Shown here in pieces: positions 1 through 9,367 of a DNA stretch of 64,000 nt (positions within the stretch are counted from its first letter, which is position 1; each line of letters opens with the position of its first letter). The stretch is from the NCBI GenBank assembly GCA_900767915.1, contig CAAGAX010000005.1:1-64000 (forward strand), in the 5' to 3' direction. The stretch comes from Acholeplasmatales bacterium. GTDB lineage: Bacteria; Bacillota_I; Bacilli_A; Acholeplasmatales; Anaeroplasmataceae. A program made the translations under genes and the position numbers. The notes beneath the pieces were generated by a model, which saw only the letters and a program-made list of their open reading frames with translations, was not told the DNA's origin and searched no databases.

Positions 1-31
1 ATTATACTTCGTTTCATATAAAAAGTAAATT

Positions 32-84
32 AAAAAAGTTGATTTCCATTTTTGCTTCAGACACGAAAATAAGCGGAAATCAAC
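32..84 (-). terminator. Terminator after dnaI
   Basis: A 10-bp perfect stem (arms 38-47 and 75-84, GTTGATTTCC with GGAAATCAAC) is followed on the minus strand by a run of six T. The 27-nt loop can pair further internally (ATTTT with AAAAT, GCTT with AAGC). It lies about 55 nt beyond the dnaI stop and would end the polA-to-dnaI block. Confidence 0.8.
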
Positions 85-140
85 TCTAAAACCATTTTTT
101 GATTTTTTACAACTATATAGAGCGGAATTTAACTATAAAA

Positions 141-1004
141 TTAACCTCTTCTAATTACACTACAATCATCCATACAAATAGATGTTACTAAATCCTTAAG
201 CCTAGAGACAATTCTTTCACCCTTAATCTTACTTTGTGGTGCTTTATCAATTGCAAAATGATTAACTAAATCTCCAGGTGTAATATTAGATGAAATAAAA
301 ATAGATTTTCCTTCTAATAATCTATAATTAATAATAGGTCCTATAACCTCATCTCTTAACCAGGGAGTCATATTTTCACTACCCAAATCATCAAGCATTA
401 ATACATCAACGCTCTTAAGCATATTAATTAATAATTCATATCTAGAAGTACCAATCGCATTTTTTAAATCTGATACTAAATCAGGAAAATATATCAATAA
501 GCAAGATATATTATTTTTCGCAAGCTCATTTGCTAAGCAAGCTAAGGTATATGTTTTACCAACTGAAAAATTTCCAAATAAGTATAATCCCTTATTTAAA
601 TTATTACGATCATAATTAGTAATATAATTTATCATAGAAGCATGTATCTTTTTTCTACTTTCAGAATTAACATAATAATCACAGATATCAGCTTCTAATA
701 TTTTCTTAGGTAAATATAATGTTTTAATTAAGCTATCCTTTAAATTCTCTTTTTTCAATTCTTTTTTATAATTACATTCAACTAATAAAAAATTATCATC
801 TGAAAAAGAAGTATAAAATCCTCTATGCTCATTTTTACAATCATTTATACCCTTACATTTATGACAATTTTCTTTTTCCTTTAGTAATGTTTCAAAATCA
901 TTTGCGTTATTAACATCTATATGATATTGAGGCAATTTAGATTGTAATGATTCTATGAAATCATCAACAACCTTCGAATCAAATTCATTTGTAATTTTTT
1001 TCAT
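141..1004 (-). CDS. dnaI: Primosomal protein DnaI (helicase loader)
   Basis: AAA+ ATPase that loads the replicative helicase with DnaB/DnaD at the origin and at restart sites in Firmicutes. The 287-residue length fits the family. The N-terminal part has a cysteine cluster (CHKCKGINDC, about residues 46-56) like the zinc-binding helicase-interacting region of DnaI. The C-terminal half has Walker A (GNFSVGKT, about 144-151) and Walker B (VLMLDDLG, about 199-206), as in DnaC/IstB-type loaders. The start codon overlaps the dnaB stop by four bases (ATGA), so the two are probably translationally coupled. The dnaB-dnaI order is standard for Bacilli. It is the last gene before a terminator. Confidence 0.93.
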   Translation of the reverse strand: MKKITNEFDSKVVDDFIESLQSKLPQYHIDVNNANDFETLLKEKENCHKCKGINDCKNEHRGFYTSFSDDNFLLVECNYKKELKKENLKDSLIKTLYLPKKILEADICDYYVNSESRKKIHASMINYITNYDRNNLNKGLYLFGNFSVGKTYTLACLANELAKNNISCLLIYFPDLVSDLKNAIGTSRYELLINMLKSVDVLMLDDLGSENMTPWLRDEVIGPIINYRLLEGKSIFISSNITPGDLVNHFAIDKAPQSKIKGERIVSRLKDLVTSICMDDCSVIRRG

Positions 1005-2176
1005 AGTACATCAAAGCCTCCATATTTATCATATTCCTTTTTAGAGTCATCATCATTATTCTTGTATTCAGTAACATATTTAATTGCCGCATCAGTAGAA
1101 AAAATATTGTCCTTTATCCAAGATTCACTAACCTTTTGAAAATATTTTAATGAAGGTAATTCTCCACCCTTTTCTTTAACTATTTTCATAATCATACAAT
1201 TAAGAACCCCTCTAGGTAGCTCAATATTAATATAAATATCATTAATAATATCAAGATACTTAGGAGGATAATTAGGAATAATATCCTCTAAAAAATCACT
1301 AGGTGAAATATTATTAAGATAATTAATTAATTCATTATCGCTAACCTCTATAGTATCCTTACTTTCAAGGATAGGACCCTTCATGTTTCTTTTATAATTA
1401 AAAAGAATATTAGCCTTTTTCTTTAATAATCTATAATCATATAAACCGCTTTTATTTATAGAATCATTAAATAAAGATATCATATCTGAAACATCAAAGC
1501 GATAAACAAAGGCTATAGTAATGATTTGAGTTTTAAATTGCTCTGTTATTCCAGTTTCAAGGAAATCCAAATTAATATTTTTGGCAAATTCATCAAAATC
1601 AATTTTATTTTCTTTTGAAAGCTTAATACTTTTACTTGGATTTTTACCTAAAATATATTGGAATTTTTCATATGTAACACTACTATCAACCTTTGAATCA
1701 AATACTTCATCAAAGCTTTTAGTTATATTTTCAAAATTTGCTTTATCTACACGTTCAATCTTAAAATGCTTACAAATCAAATCAAATGTTTCTTTTCTAA
1801 CCTTAGAATATAAATATAACCCTAAGGTAACATCCTTAAGGAAATTCTTAGGGGTTAAAGGAGGACATATTACATAAATAAATGAATTGTCCTTTGTATA
1901 TGTATTTAATAAGCCTATACCCTCAAGCATATATCTAGCCTTTAAAAAGCTATTAGCATTTAAAGAATAAATTTCTAAAAAATCTTGATGAATTATATCC
2001 TCACTTTTTAAATTATTTCTTTCTAAAAAGGATTCAAAGGCTAAATAAAGTAATAATGCATCACTTCCGATAAGTGGTGCATATAATAACGATAAGGATG
2101 AAACATCATCATTTGATAATGTAAAGCTAGACATTATAGTCATTTTTGACTGAACATCAAATGTCTTTTTAGCCAT
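1001..2176 (-). CDS. dnaB: Replication initiation and membrane attachment protein DnaB
   Basis: Firmicutes DnaB (not the replicative helicase), which recruits the helicase-loader complex to DNA and membrane. At 391 residues it is somewhat shorter than the B. subtilis protein (about 470). The N-terminal third has a winged-helix look (LSSLYAPLIGSDALLLYL). The C-terminal third contains the DnaB/DnaD-type helical segment ending in LKYFQKVSESWIKDNI, near residues 340-355, matching the YxxxIxxxW pattern of that domain. AGGTGATAAT precedes the ATG. It ends in TGA, showing that TGA is a stop codon here. It overlaps dnaI by four bases. Confidence 0.85.
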   Translation of the reverse strand: MAKKTFDVQSKMTIMSSFTLSNDDVSSLSLLYAPLIGSDALLLYLAFESFLERNNLKSEDIIHQDFLEIYSLNANSFLKARYMLEGIGLLNTYTKDNSFIYVICPPLTPKNFLKDVTLGLYLYSKVRKETFDLICKHFKIERVDKANFENITKSFDEVFDSKVDSSVTYEKFQYILGKNPSKSIKLSKENKIDFDEFAKNINLDFLETGITEQFKTQIITIAFVYRFDVSDMISLFNDSINKSGLYDYRLLKKKANILFNYKRNMKGPILESKDTIEVSDNELINYLNNISPSDFLEDIIPNYPPKYLDIINDIYINIELPRGVLNCMIMKIVKEKGGELPSLKYFQKVSESWIKDNIFSTDAAIKYVTEYKNNDDDSKKEYDKYGGFDVL

Positions 2177-2184
2177 ATTATCAC

Positions 2185-2532
2185 CTATTTATGTAATGAA
2201 ACACCTTTAAATTCATATTTTTCTTCAATCTTCTTTAATACAGTTTCAATAAACTTTAAGGCCTTAGACTTAGAAGCAAGTAAAAAATCTGAGTTGATAT
2301 AAAAGTCAATTGAAGTTTCCTTAGGATCTTGCATAATAATCTTCGCAATTACCTCCATATGAGGGACTTCTGAATAAATTTCACTATAATCATCATTATC
2401 AGATACAATAGTATGACCAAGGCTTTCTAAAATTTCTAAATATAAAGACTTAATTTGTTGATATGAAGCTTTATAATAATGAGTTTGTAATTTTAAATCC
2501 TTTGCATTTTCTGAAGTTTCAATTGTAATCAT
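2185..2532 (-). CDS. Unknown 115-aa protein between coaE and dnaB
   Basis: I do not recognise a family. The 115-residue protein has no signal peptide or membrane segment and is acidic with alternating strands and helices. The centre reads like a small alpha/beta fold (MEVIAKIIMQDPKETSIDFYI, given here as one strand pair), followed by a long helix near the C-terminus. AGGAG lies nine bases before the ATG. It is four bases from coaE and nine from dnaB, so it is certainly co-transcribed. In B. subtilis and many relatives the regulator NrdR is encoded just before dnaB. This protein sits in that place but lacks NrdR's zinc ribbon and ATP cone. Confidence 0.75.
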   Translation of the reverse strand: MITIETSENAKDLKLQTHYYKASYQQIKSLYLEILESLGHTIVSDNDDYSEIYSEVPHMEVIAKIIMQDPKETSIDFYINSDFLLASKSKALKFIETVLKKIEEKYEFKGVSLHK

Positions 2533-2536
2533 TTTA

Positions 2537-3130
2537 TCATGCTCCTTTAATTTTATTTATTATTTCAATAACCTGCTTTTTAGTTTCTTCAAAATCACCT
2601 TTTGAATCAACTACAAAATCAGCTTTAAGCTTTTTTTCATATAAATCCATTTGAGAATGAATTTTTTCTAAGGCATAATCCTCATCTATTCCTTCTCTTT
2701 GCATTAAGCGTTCTACCTGTGTCTTTTTATTTAAAAATACACAAATAATTTTATCACAAAGATATTCAAGATGAGCTTCATATAGTAATGGAATTTCAAC
2801 AAAAACAATATCATCTAAGGATAAGCTAATTTGTCTTTTAATTTCATCAATAATAATTGGATGAGAAAGATTATTAAGCTCTTCTTTTGCTTTGCTATTA
2901 TGAAATATTAGCTTAGCTAGCTTTTTTTTATCTATTTCACCATCTGTAGTTAAAAAATCATTTCCAAACTTTTCAACTATTTTTAAATAAATAGGCTGAC
3001 CCTTTAAAGATAATTCTCTATTTATTTTATCACTATCAATTATTTGATAGCCCTCATTTTTTATTACATTGCATACATTACTTTTACCACTCGCAATGCC
3101 ACCAGTGATACCAATTACCTTCTTCAACAT
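2537..3130 (-). CDS. coaE: Dephospho-CoA kinase
   Basis: Phosphorylates the ribose 3'-hydroxyl of dephospho-CoA with ATP, the last step of coenzyme A synthesis, in the cytosol. The P-loop GITGGIASGKS lies at the N-terminus and the family's DSDKI motif (substrate-binding aspartate) follows about 25 residues later. At about 197 residues it has the usual length. I take the ATG at 3130 (MLKKVIG) rather than the upstream in-frame ATG at 3145. GAGGTGA lies just before 3130, and the upstream choice would run into the mutM reading frame. The polA-mutM-coaE order is conserved in Bacilli. Confidence 0.92.
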   Translation of the reverse strand: MLKKVIGITGGIASGKSNVCNVIKNEGYQIIDSDKINRELSLKGQPIYLKIVEKFGNDFLTTDGEIDKKKLAKLIFHNSKAKEELNNLSHPIIIDEIKRQISLSLDDIVFVEIPLLYEAHLEYLCDKIICVFLNKKTQVERLMQREGIDEDYALEKIHSQMDLYEKKLKADFVVDSKGDFEETKKQVIEIINKIKGA

Positions 3131-3132
3131 AG

Positions 3133-3948
3133 TCACCTCTGACATTTTTCACAAAAATACGTCATTCTTCCATTTATTTTAACACGAATTATAGTACTTT
3201 TGCAACAAGGACATTCAGTTTTTGTATGAACTTTTAAAAAATTTTGATAATTTCCTATTACTCCAAGACTTGAAGTATAGCTTCTAATAGTTGTTCCTTT
3301 ATTTTTAATAGCATCAGCAAAGATTTTCTTACTATTTTCAATAATATTTTTTGTATCCTCTAATGTAATTGAATTAGAACTTCTATTAGGATTAATATGA
3401 GATTCAAATAAAACCTCATCAACATAAATATTTCCTAAGCCTGCAATTATTGATTGATCAAGTAATGTTGTCTTAATTGGAATTTTTTTATTAATTATTT
3501 TTTTATATATATCTAATATATCAAAATTTTCATTTTTAGTAAGATCTATACCAACATTTGAAAGTGGTGGTGTTGTATATATATCTTCATTTTTCTTATA
3601 ACAAAATCTACCGAATTTTCTTACATCCTGATAACATAATAATTTTCCATTTGATAAATAAAAAATAACATGAATATGCTTATTAATTTCAAAATTAGAA
3701 TCAACGTAAAAAAACTTTCCTTCCATTCTTAAATGACTAAGAATTGCACCATCATTTAAAATGAAAATTAAATGCTTACCTAATCTATCTAAGCTAATAA
3801 TCTTTTTATTAATTACGTTATTCTTAAAATAATCAATATCATCCTCAATAATATTAGGATATTTAATATCAATATTTATAATTTCAAGTCCCTTTAATTC
3901 TAAATCAAGGACTCTTCTAACTGTTTCAACTTCTGGAAGCTCTGGCAT
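3133..3948 (-). CDS. mutM: Formamidopyrimidine-DNA glycosylase
   Basis: Base-excision repair glycosylase/AP lyase that removes 8-oxoguanine and formamidopyrimidines. The mature N-terminus PELPEVETVRR carries the catalytic proline and glutamate. The conserved lysine (RLGKHLIF, about residue 56) is present. The C-terminal zinc finger has all four cysteines (CPCC ... CEKC) and the conserved arginine (GRMTYF). The length of 271 is typical. The start has AGAGG at the proper distance, inside the last codons of polA, so it is coupled to polA. It ends in TGA just before coaE. Confidence 0.96.
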   Translation of the reverse strand: MPELPEVETVRRVLDLELKGLEIINIDIKYPNIIEDDIDYFKNNVINKKIISLDRLGKHLIFILNDGAILSHLRMEGKFFYVDSNFEINKHIHVIFYLSNGKLLCYQDVRKFGRFCYKKNEDIYTTPPLSNVGIDLTKNENFDILDIYKKIINKKIPIKTTLLDQSIIAGLGNIYVDEVLFESHINPNRSSNSITLEDTKNIIENSKKIFADAIKNKGTTIRSYTSSLGVIGNYQNFLKVHTKTECPCCKSTIIRVKINGRMTYFCEKCQR

Positions 3949-3957
3949 ATACTACCT

Positions 3958-6579
3958 CTATTTTACCTCGTACCAATTATTACCAAATGAATCATCAACA
4001 ATTAATGGTACACTTAATTTTACTGCATTATGCATTGAATTTCTTACAATTTCTTGAAGCTTTTTCTCTTCGCCTTTTTCAACCTCAAATACTAATTCAT
4101 CATGGACCTGAACTAGCATCTTACTTTTCATATCATTTTTTTCAAGCTCATTATCAACCTTTATCATAGCTATTTTAATTATATCAGCAGCACTTCCCTG
4201 AATTGGTGCATTCATAGCCATTCTTTTACCAAATTCTCTTTGCATATAAACATTAGAATTTATTTCTGGAATATATCTAATTCTATTCTTCATAGTTTTT
4301 ACATATCCAGTTTCCTTACAATACTCTATAGTATTATCCATAAATTCTTTTATTTCGGGATAGGCTTCATAATATTTTTTTATAAAATCTGAAGCCATAG
4401 CATTTGTAACGCCAATATCTGATGCTAATCCAAAAGCTGAAATACCATAAACTATTCCAAAATTAACTGCTTTAGCTTTTCTTCTATCATCTGTAGTTAT
4501 TTCATCCTTGTGAAATATTTCCTTTGCGGTTTTTGAATGGATATCCTCTCCACTTAAAAATGCTTCCTTTAACTTTTTTACATTAGCCATATGAGCTAAT
4601 ACTCTTAATTCTATTTGAGAATAATCAGCAGAATATAAACTATTTCCCTCTTTACTAGGAATAAACATTTTTCTTATTTTATGACCATCAGAGGTTCTAA
4701 TTGGAATGTTTTGTAAATTAGGATCAATACTAGATAATCTACCTGTTTGAGTAAGTGCTTGTTGAAAAATAGTATGAACCTTATTATCAGGATAAATTAA
4801 ATCCTTAAGACCAACAATATATGTATTATAAAGCTTTGTTTTAGCTCTATAATCAATAATATAGCTTACAATAGGATTTAATTCCTTTATAGCCTCTAAC
4901 ACGTCAATATCAGTCGAATAGCTATTTCCTTTTTTCTTAGGATAAGGAATCCCTAATTCATCAAATAACACTGTACCTAATTGCTTAGGAGAAGAAATAT
5001 TAAATGTATGTCCTGAAAGATTATATATTTCTTTTTCTATATTAGTAATTTGATCATATAAATCACATCTTTGATTATCTAATTCTTTTAAATCAATAGA
5101 CATTCCATTATATTCCATTTTCCCTAAAACAATAGATAATGGTATTTCAATATCAGTTAAAAGTGATAATTGCTCACGATTCTTTAATTCATTTATAACA
5201 TTATCCTTTAGCTCATAAATTGCCCTAGATTTTTTAGCAGCATGAACAAATATACTTTCCTTTACAGGCATACTTTTTTTAGCACCCTTACCATATATTT
5301 GTTCATCATAATAAGTATCTGAATATCCATAATAATCAGCAATAAGCTTAAATTCTTCTTTTGTTATACTAGGATTTAAAATATAAGTACCTAATAATAA
5401 ATCAAAATCTACTCCAAATAAATCTAAGTCCAACCTTTTACATAATACATAAGCCTTTTTATAGTCGAAAATAGATTTATGATTATTTTTATCAGATAAA
5501 AATAGCATGAATTCCATATTAGAAAATATCATTTCTGGTTCAATTATAAAATTACCTAGGCTATTTGAAATAGCAATAGCTAAAATAGGACATCTATGAT
5601 AATTATATTCATAGGTTTCAAAATATAAAGATGAATATGGTAATAATATCTCACTGAAACGAGATGGATTTGTTATTACCTCATATTTAAATTCAGGATC
5701 TAATTTTGGCTTTTCAATTAATAAGTCTTTTAATAATGATTTAAATTCAAGCTCTGTATAAAAAGCAATAAGCTTATCCTTATCACATTCTCTACGCTTT
5801 GTATCATCTAATGCTAAATTAATATCAAAATCTCTAATTATTGTTGCCATTTTTTGACATAGCTTAGCACTTTCATAATTATTCCTTATTTTTTCCCCAT
5901 CTGCACCCTTTATTTCATTCATATGTTCAATAATACCATTTAAAGAATTATAGCTTTGAAGATATTTAACAGCCTTTTTTTCGCCTATTCCAGGTATACC
6001 TGGAAGATTATCACTTTTATCTCCCATTAATGCTTTTAAATCAATAAATTGAGTGTACTCTATATTATATCTTTCATAGAATGTTTCTGGAGTATAATCC
6101 TCTAAATCAGTCATTCCTTTTTTTGTCAAATGAACTGTTGTATCATTACTTATTAACTGAAGTAAATCTTTATCTGATGAATATATGTCAACATGATATC
6201 CCTTTTCTTCAGCCTTCTTTGACATAGTACCAATTATATCATCAGCTTCATAAAGTGATTGTTCATATTGCCTAATACTCATAATATCTAAGAATTGCTT
6301 AATATAAGCAATTTGCATTCTAAATTCATCAGGCATAGGTGGACGTCCCTTTTTATAATCAGCCATAAGCTCATGTCTTATTGTTTTTTTTCCAGCATCA
6401 AATGCAACTAGAATATTATCATATTCACTATTAATTAAATGATTCATCATTCTAGCAAAGGCATAGATTGCATTTGTATATAATCCCTTTGAGCTTTGTT
6501 GAAGATTACCTGTTGCGCTTGTACCATAATAGGCACGATACATTAATGAATTTCCATCAACTAAAATCATTCTTTTCAT
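3958..6579 (-). CDS. polA: DNA polymerase I
   Basis: Repair and Okazaki-fragment polymerase of 873 residues. The N-terminal 5'-3' exonuclease is intact (LVDGNSLMYRAYYG, EADDIIGT, SSDKDLLQ, GDKSDNLPGIPGIGEKKA). The polymerase domain has motif A (DYSQIELRVLAHM), motif B (RRKAKAVNFGIVYG) and motif C (QVHDELVFEV). The middle 3'-5' exonuclease domain is degenerate: where active enzymes have a D-x-E pair, this one reads YFETYEYN. It probably cannot proofread, as in Bacillus Pol I. I chose the ATG at 6579 (MKRMILVDG), preceded by AAAGGAC seven bases away. The upstream GTG at 6603 has its Shine-Dalgarno too close. Confidence 0.97.
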   Translation of the reverse strand: MKRMILVDGNSLMYRAYYGTSATGNLQQSSKGLYTNAIYAFARMMNHLINSEYDNILVAFDAGKKTIRHELMADYKKGRPPMPDEFRMQIAYIKQFLDIMSIRQYEQSLYEADDIIGTMSKKAEEKGYHVDIYSSDKDLLQLISNDTTVHLTKKGMTDLEDYTPETFYERYNIEYTQFIDLKALMGDKSDNLPGIPGIGEKKAVKYLQSYNSLNGIIEHMNEIKGADGEKIRNNYESAKLCQKMATIIRDFDINLALDDTKRRECDKDKLIAFYTELEFKSLLKDLLIEKPKLDPEFKYEVITNPSRFSEILLPYSSLYFETYEYNYHRCPILAIAISNSLGNFIIEPEMIFSNMEFMLFLSDKNNHKSIFDYKKAYVLCKRLDLDLFGVDFDLLLGTYILNPSITKEEFKLIADYYGYSDTYYDEQIYGKGAKKSMPVKESIFVHAAKKSRAIYELKDNVINELKNREQLSLLTDIEIPLSIVLGKMEYNGMSIDLKELDNQRCDLYDQITNIEKEIYNLSGHTFNISSPKQLGTVLFDELGIPYPKKKGNSYSTDIDVLEAIKELNPIVSYIIDYRAKTKLYNTYIVGLKDLIYPDNKVHTIFQQALTQTGRLSSIDPNLQNIPIRTSDGHKIRKMFIPSKEGNSLYSADYSQIELRVLAHMANVKKLKEAFLSGEDIHSKTAKEIFHKDEITTDDRRKAKAVNFGIVYGISAFGLASDIGVTNAMASDFIKKYYEAYPEIKEFMDNTIEYCKETGYVKTMKNRIRYIPEINSNVYMQREFGKRMAMNAPIQGSAADIIKIAMIKVDNELEKNDMKSKMLVQVHDELVFEVEKGEEKKLQEIVRNSMHNAVKLSVPLIVDDSFGNNWYEVK

Positions 6580-6617
6580 ATATTTGTCCTTTAAGACGTT
6601 CACATCCTTTAAATTTG

Positions 6618-6637
6618 TTTGATATTATTATATCAAA
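6618..6637. promoter_or_regulatory. Palindrome overlapping the polA promoter region
   Basis: TTTGATAT and ATATCAAA form a perfect 8-bp inverted repeat around a 4-base centre. It contains a TATAAT (-10) on the minus strand at 6627-6632. No good -35 is visible. It may be an operator, or a weak hairpin at the end of the upstream glycosyltransferase gene. Confidence 0.35.
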
Positions 6638-6639
6638 AA

Positions 6640-8016
6640 TCATTTATTAATTCTATTATTTTTACCCTTATGTGGAATTGTATCCCAAGAAACCTTTTTT
6701 AAAAATAAGGCATTAACATCTATTATAAACTGTAGAATTAAAAATGTTGGATATAATAAAGATGATTTTATTTTTATCCATAAAGAAACGTTTTTAATTC
6801 TTTTTCCTTCAATTATATAAATAAATATAGAGCCTATAATTGCAACTATAATAAATAATAAAATAGTTCTTAGCATTGAATAAATGAAGCCTGTTGAAAA
6901 TAATAATTGAAATATAATGCTATTAGAATTTTCAATAGCAAATATTTCTAATAATAATTTACCAAATGAAGTAAAATCTCCTGTATTTAAAAATATAGTA
7001 GAAAAGCCTTTATCAATGTTAAACAAAAATCCTATAAATAAGAATAAGAATTGTAATACATATATAGATACTAAAATTAATGTAACTGGCATAATATTAG
7101 TTAATGTATCATAAATTGAATATTTATATTTTGAATTTTTATTAAAAATAGCCTTTATTAAATCTAATGCCTTTTCTTTAAAAATGATTAATAAGCCCTT
7201 TTCCCATCTCAGTCTTTGTTTATACATTACTTTAAATTTAGTAGGCTGTTCATCATAAAATTCAGCCTCATCGCAATATATTATTTTATGATTATTAATA
7301 ATTTCACATGCTGTCATTTCTAAATCTTCAGTTAATGAATAATAATTCCATCCTTCTAGCAAATACTCACTAGGAATCAAAAAACCAGTTCCAGAAATTC
7401 TACCTGAGGCATTTAATACAGTTCTTCCTCTTAATCCTAATCTATTTGACATCATAAAAAATAGACCATATTGAGCAGAAATAGAATTTTCTCCAAAATT
7501 ACTAGAATTTCTATATGATGTGATTATACATTTTTTATCATTTGCAATAAATGCATCATTCATTTTAGATAAATAATCTTCTTTAATAGTGTTATCAGAA
7601 TCTAAAACAATATAACCATCAAAAGAATTAATACCATAATCCTCATCTATTTTTTCAAATAAATATTTTAACGCAAATCCCTTTTTTGATTCATTTAAAT
7701 TATTATATTCATAAACAATTGCGCCATTTTTTCTAGAAATTGATGCTGTAGAATCAGTACAATTATGAGCTACAATAAATATACTAACCATTTCTTTTGG
7801 ATATTTTTCATTCTTTATACTTTTTATTAAATTTGTTATAACATTTTCTTCGTTTCTTGCTGAAACAACAATCGCTAATCTGCTTTTTTTATTTGTTTCT
7901 TTAAATTTTCTTTTCCAAAAAATTCCAACAAAACCATAAATCACAAATAAAAGCATTAGACATGAGTATATAGCAAGAATTATAGAAAAAACAATATAAA
8001 TTATCTTAAAATACAT
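6640..8016 (-). CDS. Membrane glycosyltransferase, family 2
   Basis: Processive-type GT2 enzyme of the chitin/hyaluronan/poly-N-acetylglucosamine synthase group; 458 residues. It has an N-terminal membrane segment (about residues 5-30). A cytosolic GT-A domain follows with VVSARNEE (about 50-57), the DxD-type DSDN (about 139-142), the TED acceptor motif (about 233) and QRLRWEKG (the QxxRW motif, about 268). Three or so C-terminal membrane segments follow. It probably adds or polymerises sugars for a surface glycolipid or polysaccharide; donor and product cannot be told. AGAGG precedes the ATG. The gene immediately upstream (8062-9192) is a broken copy of the same enzyme, so a local duplication is likely. 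Confidence 0.85.
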   Translation of the reverse strand: MYFKIIYIVFSIILAIYSCLMLLFVIYGFVGIFWKRKFKETNKKSRLAIVVSARNEENVITNLIKSIKNEKYPKEMVSIFIVAHNCTDSTASISRKNGAIVYEYNNLNESKKGFALKYLFEKIDEDYGINSFDGYIVLDSDNTIKEDYLSKMNDAFIANDKKCIITSYRNSSNFGENSISAQYGLFFMMSNRLGLRGRTVLNASGRISGTGFLIPSEYLLEGWNYYSLTEDLEMTACEIINNHKIIYCDEAEFYDEQPTKFKVMYKQRLRWEKGLLIIFKEKALDLIKAIFNKNSKYKYSIYDTLTNIMPVTLILVSIYVLQFLFLFIGFLFNIDKGFSTIFLNTGDFTSFGKLLLEIFAIENSNSIIFQLLFSTGFIYSMLRTILLFIIVAIIGSIFIYIIEGKRIKNVSLWIKIKSSLLYPTFLILQFIIDVNALFLKKVSWDTIPHKGKNNRINK

Positions 8017-8061
8017 TTAAAACCTCTAAACATTACAAGGAAAATTAATTTTCATAAATAA

Positions 8062-9192
8062 TTATTTAAATTTATGAATTTCAGTTTTATCAATATGAGG
8101 GATTGGCTTCTTAGAGAAAATGGCTTCTATATCAATAGGGAATTGAATAATTAAGAATAAAGGCCATAATAATGCTGAAATAATCTTAGTATGTAAAGGA
8201 ACATTCTTTATTCTTTTTGCTTCAGCAATATAAGTTAATCCAGCCCATAAAATAGAACAAATAACATATAATACAAAAAGGAAGAATATTAATTAAAATA
8301 TCATATAGTGAGCCCTTTTGTGTTTTAATTTTATCAAAAATACCTCTTATAAGCTTTAATAGCTTTTGTACACATATAAGCCAGTGTCCTCTTGACCATC
8401 TAACTCTTTGTCTCCACATTATTTTAAGATTAACTGGCTGTTCATCATAAAATATAGCCTCATCACAATAAACTATTTTTTTATTATTTAACATTTGATC
8501 AACAGTCAATTCCCAATCTTCAGTTAATGCAACGTAATTCCAACCATTTAATAAAAGATTTGATGGTACTAAAAAGACTGTGCCAGCAATTCTTGTTGAA
8601 CAACCTGTAATTGTTCTACCACGACTTTCAAAGCGACATCCAATAGTAAAATATAAGCCATATAAGGCTGAAATAATATTTGTACCAAAATTTTTAGAAT
8701 TTCTAAATGATGTAATTCTTATCATAATACATAAAAGCATCATTCATTTTTCTAATATAATTTTTATCTAAAATATTATTAGAATCAATAATAAAATAAC
8801 CATCAAATGAGCTTATTTTATAATCTACTTCAATCTTTTTAAATAAATATCTTAAAGCATATCCCTTAGTACACTCATTTAAATTGTTGTATTCATATAC
8901 AATAGCACCAGCTTCTCTAGCAACCATAGCAGTGTTATCATTATAATTATGTGCAACAACAAATATTTTAATTTTATCTTTAGGATAATCACATAAATAA
9001 ATACTTTTAATTAGGTTAGGAATAACAGCCTCCTCATCACGACCTCCAATAACAAAGTCATAATTATTAAGTGTTTCATTTTGAGGGAATTTTTTATATT
9101 TAAAAAGACCAATTATAAAAAATAAAGCAAAGTGAACTATATATACCAAAAATAATAGCAAATATTAAATTAATAATTTGTATATAATCCAT
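8062..9192 (-). pseudogene. Decayed glycosyltransferase family 2 copy
   Basis: A broken paralogue of the intact GT2 gene next to it. The original start is the ATG at 9192 with GGAG upstream; its frame (MDYIQIINLIFAIIFGIYSS) ends near 9110. The homology then continues in a second frame (9110-8720: GGRDEEAVIPNL ... MNDAFMYYDKN). It moves to a third frame (8720-8290: ITSFRNSKNF ... TEDWELT ... QRVRWSRG) and finally to a frame ending in a TAA at 8062 (YIAEAKRIKNVPLHTK). Compared with the intact copy, about 75 codons of the membrane region are also missing near 8290. The metal-binding motif is DSNN instead of DSDN. It is almost certainly non-functional. Confidence 0.85.
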
Positions 9193-9242
9193 ATTAATTG
9201 CTCCTTAAAAATCTAACACATCTATTAATATAGCATATTTTA

Positions 9243-9271
9243 TATATAAATACTAGCAAGTATTTTTTCAA
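9243..9271 (-). promoter_or_regulatory. Candidate promoter for the glycosyltransferase pair
   Basis: On the minus strand TTGAAA (9266-9271), 17 bases, TATATA (9243-9248). It lies about 50 bases upstream of the original start of the broken gene. It may now drive the intact copy downstream. Confidence 0.35.
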
Positions 9272-9314
9272 TTAATAAATCGCATTTTTTTATTGATGAA
9301 AAACTATTATAAAT

Positions 9315-9351
9315 ATTAAAAAAACTGACCACTATTTCTAGCAATCAGTTT
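9315..9351 (-). terminator. Terminator after yhbY
   Basis: On the minus strand a 13-bp stem (AAACTGATTGCTA with TAGTGGTCAGTTT, including G-T pairs) closes on a GAAA tetraloop and is followed by four more T. It lies just beyond the yhbY stop. Confidence 0.85.
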
Positions 9352-9367
9352 AATTATTTATATATGC

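Noticed and set aside
1581..1877. 98-codon plus-strand frame opposite dnaB
   Set aside because: No ribosome site, and it lies wholly opposite a well-supported gene; a low-complexity mirror of it.
1001..3948. Mollicute genetic code (TGA as tryptophan)
   Set aside because: dnaB and mutM end in TGA and tryptophan is written TGG, so the standard bacterial code applies.
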